From the NCBI GenBank assembly GCA_012511425.1, contig JAAZGC010000057.1:1-8334 (forward strand): DNA of 8,334 nt. The letters are read 5' to 3'. The translations under genes and the position numbers were made by a program. The notes beneath the pieces were generated by a model. The model made no database searches, was not told the DNA's origin, and was given only the letters and a program-made list of their open reading frames with translations. Positions 1 to 5,426 of this stretch are shown here, in pieces; position 1 is the first letter of the stretch; the number at the start of each line of letters is the position of its first letter. Source of the stretch: Clostridiales bacterium. Its GTDB lineage: Bacteria; Bacillota; Clostridia; Oscillospirales; CAG-272.

Positions 1-408
1 CGGAATTTTCACCGAGGCTCTAACCGCCCTGACTATCTTTCCGGCAGTATCCGGTTGTCTCATGAGCGATGAGCCTTCGCCGTTGGAAACAATCTTCTTC
101 ATTGGACAGCCCATGTTTATATCGATTGCATCCGGCCGGAATGTTTCTTCGATTCGTGCGGCAGCCGATGCCATTATCGCCGGATCGGAGCCGAAAAGCT
201 GTATTGCGACCGGGCGGTCAAATGAGGAAAACTCGGCAAGTTCGGCAGTCTTATCAGAGCCGAATTCAAGCGCTTTTGCCGAAATCATTTCGGTCACGGC
301 ATATTCGCATCCGAATTCACGCATAATCTCTCTGTATGCCCTGTCGGTAACGCCTGCCATCGGCGCTAAAGAGATACCGTTTTTAAGTTTAATATTTCCG
401 AAACGCAT
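1..408 (-). CDS. dusB: tRNA-dihydrouridine synthase, DusB type (3' end cut by window edge)
   Basis: This flavoenzyme reduces specific uridines in the tRNA D-loop to dihydrouridine, using FMN and NADPH in the cytoplasm. The first 136 residues are visible, about 40% of a usual 320-330 residue protein; the rest lies left of the window. The sequence shows the FMN-barrel start LAPMAGVTDRAYR (residues 14-26), the MISAKAL block (41-47), and the family signature DINMGCPMKKIVSNGEGSSL (96-115), which holds the catalytic cysteine at residue 101. The MAGVTD and SNGEGSSLM wording is typical of bacterial DusB. The ATG at 406-408 is chosen because it gives the standard N-terminus (MRFGNIKLKN...) and lies about 33 bases below a perfect promoter. 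No clear Shine-Dalgarno sequence precedes it, which is odd given the promoter strength. Identification as Dus is near certain; the DusB subtype is very likely. Confidence 0.95.
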   Translation of the reverse strand, partial: MRFGNIKLKNGISLAPMAGVTDRAYREIMREFGCEYAVTEMISAKALEFGSDKTAELAEFSSFDRPVAIQLFGSDPAIMASAAARIEETFRPDAIDINMGCPMKKIVSNGEGSSLMRQPDTAGKIVRAVRASVKIP

Positions 409-447
409 TTATATTAAAATGTGGTGTGAGTTCTTTTTATACAAAAG

Positions 448-476
448 ATTATAGCACACTCGCCTGTTTTTGTCAA
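448..476 (-). promoter_or_regulatory. Perfect sigma-A promoter driving dusB
   Basis: Read on the minus strand, a TTGACA -35 box (471-476) and a TATAAT -10 box (448-453) are separated by exactly 17 bases. The base triplet just before the -10 is TGC, giving an extended -10 (TGnTATAAT) as well. Sequence upstream of the -35 (477-535) is AT-rich and could act as an UP element. The start site should fall near 440-442, giving a leader of about 33 bases before the dusB ATG at 408. This separates dusB from the folD unit upstream. Confidence 0.9.
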
Positions 477-555
477 GCAATTAAGCGGCTTGTCTTATTA
501 AAATTGATTTAAGTTTGTAATTTGAAAACGAATATAACAGTCGGTTTACAGCCGT

Positions 556-593
556 AAAGAAATAAATGCGGAGGGCTGCGCCCTCCGGCATTT
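556..593 (-). terminator. Rho-independent terminator after folD
   Basis: Six bases beyond the folD stop there is a strong hairpin. On the minus strand its arms are AAATGC plus GGAGGGC and GCCCTCC plus GCATTT, with a three-base GCA loop and one bulged C (position 587). It is followed by a moderately U-rich run, ATTTCTTT (556-563). The 13 paired bases, 7 of them in an almost all-GC core, make an effective terminator for the ymfF-ymfH-lgt-folD transcript. The rest of the 409-599 gap holds only the dusB promoter and AT-rich sequence. Confidence 0.85.
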
Positions 594-599
594 AAGTTA

Positions 600-1439
600 T
601 TATTCGCCGTGCTGAAGTTTATAAGCTTTTATGGTATTCTTCAGCAGCATGGTTATCGTCATCGGTCCTACGCCGCCGGGAACCGGAGTTATATAAGAAG
701 CTTTTTCGCTGACCGAATCGAAGTCGACATCTCCGCAGAGTTTGTTGTTTTCGTCGCGGTTCATCCCTACGTCTATAACAATCGCACCATCCGCGACCAT
801 GTCCGCAGTAATAAATTTCGCGCGGCCGATCGCGACGATAAGGATATCCGCCTTCGCCGTTATCTCGGCTAAATTCCGGGTTTTTGAATGACAGATGGTT
901 ACGGTGCCGTCGGCTTTAAGAAGCAGCATCGCCATTGGCTTACCTACAATGTTGGAACGGCCGACCACGACGCAGTTTTTGCCTTTGACCTCAATCCCGC
1001 TGCGCTTCAGAAGTTCCATCACTCCGGCGGGTGTGCAGGGCAGGAATATCGGGTCGCCGAGCATGATATGACCGACATTGATGGCGCTGAAAGCGTCGAC
1101 ATCTTTTTTTGGATCTATCCTTGCGATGACTTCATCTTCGGACAATCCTTTCGGCAATGGCAGCTGAACGAGAATACCGCTGATCTTTTCGTCGGCGTTA
1201 AGTTTATCAATAAGTGCGAGAAGCTCCTGCTGAGTTGTGTCTGCGGAAAGCTCATGAACTTCGGAATAGATTCCGGTATCTTCACATGCTTTATGCTTGT
1301 TGCGAACATAGACCTTTGAAGCCGGGTCGTCTCCGACGATAACAACTGCAAGTCCGGGCTTCTGATGCATTTGAGCTACTTCGGCTGCAATCTCACCTCG
1401 GATAGCCGCAGATATCGCTTTACCGTCAATTATATTCAT
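600..1439 (-). CDS. folD: Bifunctional methylenetetrahydrofolate dehydrogenase / methenyltetrahydrofolate cyclohydrolase
   Basis: FolD oxidises 5,10-methylene-THF to 5,10-methenyl-THF with NADP+ and hydrolyses that to 10-formyl-THF, supplying one-carbon units for purines and formyl-Met-tRNA. At 279 residues it is full length. The folate/catalytic half has SKVYVRNKHKAC (41-52), with Tyr44 and the catalytic Lys48, then VQLPLP (91-96) and KDVDAF (112-117). The Rossmann half has VVVGRSNIVGKPMAMLLL (157-174), CHSKT (183-187) and the C-terminal signature PGGVGPMTI (254-262). The usual DVDGF reads DVDAF here; I believe this occurs in other clostridial FolDs. The ATG start overlaps the lgt stop by four bases (ATGA), suggesting coupled translation. 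A ribosome binding site AAAGGA (1449-1454) lies nine bases upstream, inside lgt. It is the last gene of its unit, followed by a strong hairpin. Confidence 0.98.
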   Translation of the reverse strand: MNIIDGKAISAAIRGEIAAEVAQMHQKPGLAVVIVGDDPASKVYVRNKHKACEDTGIYSEVHELSADTTQQELLALIDKLNADEKISGILVQLPLPKGLSEDEVIARIDPKKDVDAFSAINVGHIMLGDPIFLPCTPAGVMELLKRSGIEVKGKNCVVVGRSNIVGKPMAMLLLKADGTVTICHSKTRNLAEITAKADILIVAIGRAKFITADMVADGAIVIDVGMNRDENNKLCGDVDFDSVSEKASYITPVPGGVGPMTITMLLKNTIKAYKLQHGE

Positions 1440-2503
1440 TTTGCTTCGTCCTTTTTGTCCTCTTCTTTTTTCGGGTCGTTGTTAATCTCTTCTTTATCTT
1501 CCGAATCTTTTTTCTCGAGTTTGTCATCGGGTTTATCCGGAGATTCTTCGGCGGATTTCTCAGCCGCTTCCTTTGTCGTTTCGGATGTTTTCGGCTTTAC
1601 TGTACCAGTCTTGATATCGTTCCGGTTTGGCTTTTCAGCTGCGACAGATGCAATTTCGGGGTTTTCATCTGACTGATAAAGGTAAGCGTATTTTGCTACT
1701 GCATTCGGGTTGTCACGGTTTTTATATCTCATGATTATGATAAGAGCTATTCCCGCCGCACAAGACAGAATCGCAACGAGCTGTGATATCCTGATCGGTC
1801 CGACATAGAGACTGTCTGTTCTGAGCCCTTCTATGAATAACCTGCCGAATCCGTACCAGCTTACATACCAGAGAAAGACTTCGCCGTCGGATTTCTTCTT
1901 TTTATAAAAGATGCTTATCAAGATAAAGCCGATGAAATTCCAAATGGATTCATACAGAAAAGTAGGGTGAACGTAGATGGTTTCCGGGTTATATATATTC
2001 TGAATACCCATCCTCCAAGGAAGGGTGGTTTCGGAACCGTAAGCCTCGGCGTTGACGAAGTTTCCCCAGCGGCCGACAATCTGACCCACCATAAGCGACG
2101 GAGCGCCGAGATCGAAAAGTTTTCCGATATTCAGCTTTTTGATCTTGGCGACGACAAAGGCAGTGAGGAAACCGGCGATAATTCCCCCGTAAATGGCGAG
2201 ACCGCCGTTCCAGATGGCTATTATATCGTAAAAGCTGTTATAATTTTCGTGCTTCATTATCACATAATAAAGCCGTGCTCCTATAACGCCGAATATAACG
2301 CAGTAAATAGCAAGGTCGAGAATATCATCGGCAACGACTCCCTCTTTTTTTGCGCGAAGGAACGCAAGCGAAACCGCAGCGATAATTCCCAGAGTTATTA
2401 TAATTCCGTACCAGGTGATGTCGCGGCCGAACAGCGAGAATGCGACGGTATTTACCGAAAAACCTTCGATTCCGAGTCCGGGGAACGAGATAATGCTTGT
2501 CAT
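1436..2503 (-). CDS. lgt: Prolipoprotein diacylglyceryl transferase with a long charged C-terminal tail
   Basis: Lgt is a membrane enzyme that moves diacylglycerol from phosphatidylglycerol to the lipobox cysteine of prelipoproteins, the first step of lipoprotein maturation. The protein has several hydrophobic segments, WNGGLAIYGG (98-107), the family signature GRWGNFVNAEAYG (144-156), HPTFLYE (179-185) and GRLFIEGLRTDSL (220-232), all characteristic of Lgt. After the last membrane segment (ending about residue 258), roughly 90 residues follow that are rich in Lys, Glu, Asp, Ser and Thr. Typical Lgt proteins of 260-290 residues lack this part; here the total is 355. I chose the ATG at 2501-2503 because GGGAG (2511-2515) sits seven bases upstream. 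An in-frame TTG at 2522-2524 would add seven residues but has weaker support. The gene begins 17 bases after the ymfH stop and overlaps folD by four bases. Confidence 0.95.
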   Translation of the reverse strand: MTSIISFPGLGIEGFSVNTVAFSLFGRDITWYGIIITLGIIAAVSLAFLRAKKEGVVADDILDLAIYCVIFGVIGARLYYVIMKHENYNSFYDIIAIWNGGLAIYGGIIAGFLTAFVVAKIKKLNIGKLFDLGAPSLMVGQIVGRWGNFVNAEAYGSETTLPWRMGIQNIYNPETIYVHPTFLYESIWNFIGFILISIFYKKKKSDGEVFLWYVSWYGFGRLFIEGLRTDSLYVGPIRISQLVAILSCAAGIALIIIMRYKNRDNPNAVAKYAYLYQSDENPEIASVAAEKPNRNDIKTGTVKPKTSETTKEAAEKSAEESPDKPDDKLEKKDSEDKEEINNDPKKEEDKKDEAK

Positions 2504-2510
2504 TTGGTCA

Positions 2511-2515
2511 CTCCC
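2511..2515 (-). promoter_or_regulatory. Ribosome binding site deciding the lgt start
   Basis: GGGAG on the minus strand lies seven bases before the ATG at 2501-2503. It falls in the 17-base gap after ymfH and would lie inside the coding region if the upstream TTG (2522-2524) were used, so it supports the ATG. Confidence 0.7.
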
Positions 2516-2520
2516 GAATG

Positions 2521-3822
2521 TCAATCGTCAACCGGGCGAACAACGCTCATGGCGTAATTCCGCTCCGTGAAAACTCTTTGTATCAGCGAATTTGCGTCTT
2601 CGACGGTTACATTGCCCAATATATCGGCGTAATCGAGGATATCGCCGCCGTCGAATAAACTGTTGAGAAAACCGTTTGCAATGCTTGATGTAGATTCAAA
2701 GCCGCGGACGGTATTTGCGACCTGAACCCGCTTGAAGCTTGAAAATTGCTTCTCGTCGAGTCCTTCGGACTTGATTTTTTCCATATGCGAAGTAAAGCGC
2801 TCAAATATCTTTTCCGGCTCGTCCGCTTCGCCACCGAGGGTAAAGAAGCTGAAGTCGCGGTTATTTTCGCTCCAAAGACTGAGGTTATTTGAAAGCAAGC
2901 CTTCTTCATAAAGTTCATTGAAGAAATCGGAGCTTGAGCCGAACAGCATATCAGATACTATGCTCATAACGGCGGAGGCTTTCATTCTGTCGACACCGTC
3001 TTCGGGTATAAATGCGTTCTTGATACCGATATCGAACATCGGACGGGCTACCTTCATCTTTTTTTCGGAGCGGGGGCGGTGAACTTCCGGTTTATCGGAC
3101 TCGCGGATTCTCTCGATTTCGATATCGGGACTGACGGAAAGCACCGAATCGCAGACGGAAAGAACCTTATCCGGATCTATGTCGCCGCAGACGCAGAGAG
3201 ACATATTGTTAAGATTATAGAATACATTGTAGCAGCGGTAAAGGATATCTGCAGTAATTTTTGATATCGACTCAACGGTTCCGGCGATCTCTTTGCGGAC
3301 GCTGTTGCGGGCATACATGTTCTTAAGCAGATCGAATATAAGCACATTTCCCGGACTGTCTTCGCGCATACGAATCTCCTGCGCTATTATTCCCTGCTCT
3401 TTTGCGACGGTTTCGGGAGTGAAATACGGATGAGTTACGAAATCAAGCAGGATATCGAGATTCTCATAGAAATTCGATGTGCTGGAAAAAAGATATGCGG
3501 TAAGCTGAAAGCTCGTGTATGCGTTTGCGGAAGCGCCGTATTTTGCGTAGCGCTTAAAAGTGTCGACTCCGTCTTCGTTTTCGAACATCTTGTGTTCGAG
3601 AAAATGAGCGATGCCATCCGGCACTTCGGTGTATTCGGCGTCGCCTTTAAGTCTGAATTTGTTGTCGATGGAACCGTAGCGGGTACCGAAAATTGCGTAT
3701 GAAACGCTCATCTTTTTCGGAAAAACATAGACGTCAAGTCCGCTTTTATGGTGTATATAATAGTATTTTTCTTTTAAATACGGGTTTTCCTTGACCTTAA
3801 AAACAGTATTAGTCAGAAACAT
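2521..3822 (-). CDS. ymfH: M16 family zinc peptidase, YmfH type (active-site subunit)
   Basis: This 433-residue protein resembles Bacillus YmfH, which databases list (also spelled YfmH) as associated with the 5-aminopentanol modification of elongation factor P; the exact biochemical role is not something I can confirm. The inverted zinc motif HFLEH is at 73-77 (His73, Glu76, His77), and Glu149 in AQEIRM is the likely third ligand. Other family blocks are RYGSIDN (48-54), YGASANAYTSF (95-105) and AYLFSSTSN (109-117). The C-terminal M16 domain spans about 230-433, but its usual R/Y pair is absent: the aligned stretch (293-310) reads LFGSSSDFFNELYEEGLL. The ATG at 3820-3822 has AAGGAG nine bases upstream, the same spacing as ymfF and folD. 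An ATG two codons earlier would leave only three bases. It overlaps ymfF by 14 bases, so co-translation and partnership with YmfF are likely. Confidence 0.92.
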   Translation of the reverse strand: MFLTNTVFKVKENPYLKEKYYYIHHKSGLDVYVFPKKMSVSYAIFGTRYGSIDNKFRLKGDAEYTEVPDGIAHFLEHKMFENEDGVDTFKRYAKYGASANAYTSFQLTAYLFSSTSNFYENLDILLDFVTHPYFTPETVAKEQGIIAQEIRMREDSPGNVLIFDLLKNMYARNSVRKEIAGTVESISKITADILYRCYNVFYNLNNMSLCVCGDIDPDKVLSVCDSVLSVSPDIEIERIRESDKPEVHRPRSEKKMKVARPMFDIGIKNAFIPEDGVDRMKASAVMSIVSDMLFGSSSDFFNELYEEGLLSNNLSLWSENNRDFSFFTLGGEADEPEKIFERFTSHMEKIKSEGLDEKQFSSFKRVQVANTVRGFESTSSIANGFLNSLFDGGDILDYADILGNVTVEDANSLIQRVFTERNYAMSVVRPVDD

Positions 3823-5125
3823 CCTCATCTTCTCCTTCTTCCGTATCGGCTTCTTCGGTTCCGTGCATGAAATAAACTGTATCAAGGGAAACTCCTGCGG
3901 CTTTTTGCATTACCTCTTCCCTTGTGACTTTCATTATCTTGTCGACATTCTCGAGCGGAGAATCCTCGCGACCGGCAAGTAAACGACCCAAATACCAAGC
4001 CTCAAGGGAGCCTTTTTGGTCGTATATCTCCTTATAACCGTTGCAGAGCGAGAGCTTTGCGTTTTCAAGCTCTTTATCGGTGAAGTCACCTTCCGCGACA
4101 AGACCGAGCTGGCGTAGTATTTCGGCTTGCGCTTTATCCTTTTCGGTGTTCTCAATTCCCGATGAGACTAACATTATGCCTTTAAAAGCCTCATTACTGG
4201 CCCAGCAGTAATAGCATAGGCTCAACCTTTCTCTGACGTTTTCAAAAAGCTTACAGGTCGGCGAACCGCCGTAGAGCTCGCAGAAAACTTTAAACATATG
4301 ATAATCGGGGTCTTCAAGGACAGAACCGGAACGGAAGCCCAAAACCAATTTCCCTTGCTTTGCCAATATGTCTTCTGTTATTTCCCTGGGCTCATTATCG
4401 GCTTTGCGCTTTACATCTGCTGACAGAGCGGGGACTTTAACGCCGTCACTTAAAGGAACCATAAGGTTCTTTATAAGACCGTTTACCCGGTCGACATCGG
4501 CATTACCGACATAAAATATCTCTATCCGGCAGTTCTTGAAAATGCTCTTGTAATGCTCCATCAATTCCTCCGGTTTTATCTTTTCGACTTGCTCTATGGT
4601 TCCCGTGACGGATACCGAGTAGCTTTCACCGGCGCACATTTCTTCAACACAGCGCTCAAGCGCCCAGCCACTCTTGTTGTTGATTTTGGCTTTTATATCA
4701 TCGATAAGGTTTTTCTTCTCGGTTTCGACATAATCCGTCCTTAAACCGCCGTTTTCAAGCGCCGGTTCGAACAACACCTCGGATAAGATTTTTAAAGCTT
4801 CCGACATTATATCGGTTTCATCGACTGCATATTCGCTTTTCAGCATACCGAGACTGAAGCCGAAGATCTGGGTTTCCCCTCTTTTATAATTGTGATCTGA
4901 CAGACCGGTACCGTAGATATCGTCAAGCGCCCGGGAAAGTGATTTCATATCCGGCCAGCTTTTTGTTCCGCGGCCAAGCACCTTGACAAGCAACGCATTT
5001 AAAGCCGCTTTTTCCGAATTCAGCGGCGTCAGAAAATTGACCGATATGCGGTCGGTTTTAAATTTATCCGCGGGTATCACATTAAGTGTAATTCCCTCGG
5101 CGATGGCCTTCTTTAATAACTGCAT
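3809..5125 (-). CDS. ymfF: M16-like protein without zinc motif, YmfF type (partner subunit)
   Basis: This 438-residue protein has the two-domain M16 fold but no HxxEH: the matching region reads NALLVKVLGRGTKSWP (43-58). It is therefore very unlikely to bind zinc or cleave peptides alone. Its C-terminal domain keeps the substrate-binding R/Y pair, in LFENVRERLSLCYY (293-306, Arg298 with Tyr305/306), as in two-subunit M16 peptidases. Other conserved parts are DDIYGTGL (68-75), VTGTIEQVEKI (173-183) and LVLGFRSGS (260-268). The last 15 residues are strongly acidic. The ATG at 5123-5125 has GAGGAG (5135-5140) nine bases upstream; a nearby ATG at 5131-5133 is out of frame. It is first in its unit and overlaps ymfH by 14 bases. 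Database naming links the pair to modification of elongation factor P. Confidence 0.9.
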   Translation of the reverse strand: MQLLKKAIAEGITLNVIPADKFKTDRISVNFLTPLNSEKAALNALLVKVLGRGTKSWPDMKSLSRALDDIYGTGLSDHNYKRGETQIFGFSLGMLKSEYAVDETDIMSEALKILSEVLFEPALENGGLRTDYVETEKKNLIDDIKAKINNKSGWALERCVEEMCAGESYSVSVTGTIEQVEKIKPEELMEHYKSIFKNCRIEIFYVGNADVDRVNGLIKNLMVPLSDGVKVPALSADVKRKADNEPREITEDILAKQGKLVLGFRSGSVLEDPDYHMFKVFCELYGGSPTCKLFENVRERLSLCYYCWASNEAFKGIMLVSSGIENTEKDKAQAEILRQLGLVAEGDFTDKELENAKLSLCNGYKEIYDQKGSLEAWYLGRLLAGREDSPLENVDKIMKVTREEVMQKAAGVSLDTVYFMHGTEEADTEEGEDEDVSD

Positions 5126-5163
5126 CGACGCATACTCCTCATTTTAATTATTGTATTACTGAT

Positions 5164-5192
5164 ATATTACAACTTATGCAGCTTGATTTCAA
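5164..5192 (-). promoter_or_regulatory. Probable promoter of the ymfF-ymfH-lgt-folD unit
   Basis: On the minus strand a TTGAAA -35 (5187-5192, five of six consensus bases) and a TAATAT -10 (5164-5169, four of six) are separated by 17 bases. The predicted start is near 5157, leaving a leader of about 30 bases before the ymfF ATG. It sits in the only AT-rich non-coding gap in this part of the window. The -10 is imperfect, so overlapping alternatives in this AT-rich tract are possible. Confidence 0.55.
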
Positions 5193-5229
5193 TACATTTC
5201 ATGTGAATTTTGACTGCATATCAACTTAT
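5170..5229. repeat. Small inverted and direct repeats around the ymfF promoter
   Basis: A seven-base inverted pair, TATGCAG at 5175-5181 and CTGCATA at 5214-5220, brackets the -35 region of the predicted ymfF promoter. An eight-base direct repeat, CAACTTAT, occurs at 5170-5177 and 5222-5229. Arms this short in AT-rich DNA may arise by chance. If real, they could be an operator, or a weak hairpin at the end of the comEC transcript. Confidence 0.3.
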
Positions 5230-5234
5230 ATTGA

Positions 5235-5426
5235 TTATTTTTTGATTGTGATCAGTACCGGGGTGTCTTCATTTGCAATTATCGGCTCTTTTCCGTATAA
5301 ATCGAAGCAGCTATAAAGCCAATCCCAGCTGCCGCCGCAAATAAGATGGCTAAGATTTATACCGTTTGTTGATATCAGCGGAGGACGCTTTTGTTTCGGT
5401 CCGTGTATACAGAAGATAAGAGTCGA
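5235..5426 (-). pseudogene. In-frame C-terminal continuation of comEC beyond a TGA
   Basis: Directly after the comEC TGA (5427-5429), the same frame stays open for 63 codons and ends at a TAA (5235-5237). The translation starts STLIFCIHGPKQKRPPLIS and ends with a normal-looking VLITIKK. IFCIHGPKQK aligns in position and style with the HHGSK-type motif near the end of ComEC metallo-beta-lactamase domains. There is no ATG, GTG or TTG among these codons and no ribosome binding site, so it is not an independent gene. It is best explained as the original end of ComEC, cut off by a nonsense change; a sequencing error is the main alternative. With it the protein would be about 775 residues. Confidence 0.75.

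Noticed and set aside
424..459. GTGTG/CACAC inverted pair around the dusB -10 as an operator
   Set aside because: Only five bases per arm with unrelated flanks, which is expected by chance.
1115..1120. DVDAF in FolD in place of DVDGF
   Set aside because: A single Gly to Ala change beside the conserved aspartates. All other catalytic and NADP residues are intact, and I believe the variant occurs in other clostridial FolDs, so it is not evidence of altered function.
888..1319. Long open frame on the plus strand inside folD
   Set aside because: It lies wholly opposite folD, has no family resemblance or ribosome binding site, and is explained by the codon bias of the real gene.
2501..2524. TTG start for lgt at 2522-2524 overlapping ymfH
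   Set aside because: The ATG at 2501-2503 has a well-placed GGGAG. The TTG would add seven residues not typical of Lgt and would put that site inside the coding region.
1967..2557. 196-codon plus-strand open frame opposite lgt
   Set aside because: It is antisense to the conserved Lgt catalytic region and its translation looks random. lgt is certain on the other strand.
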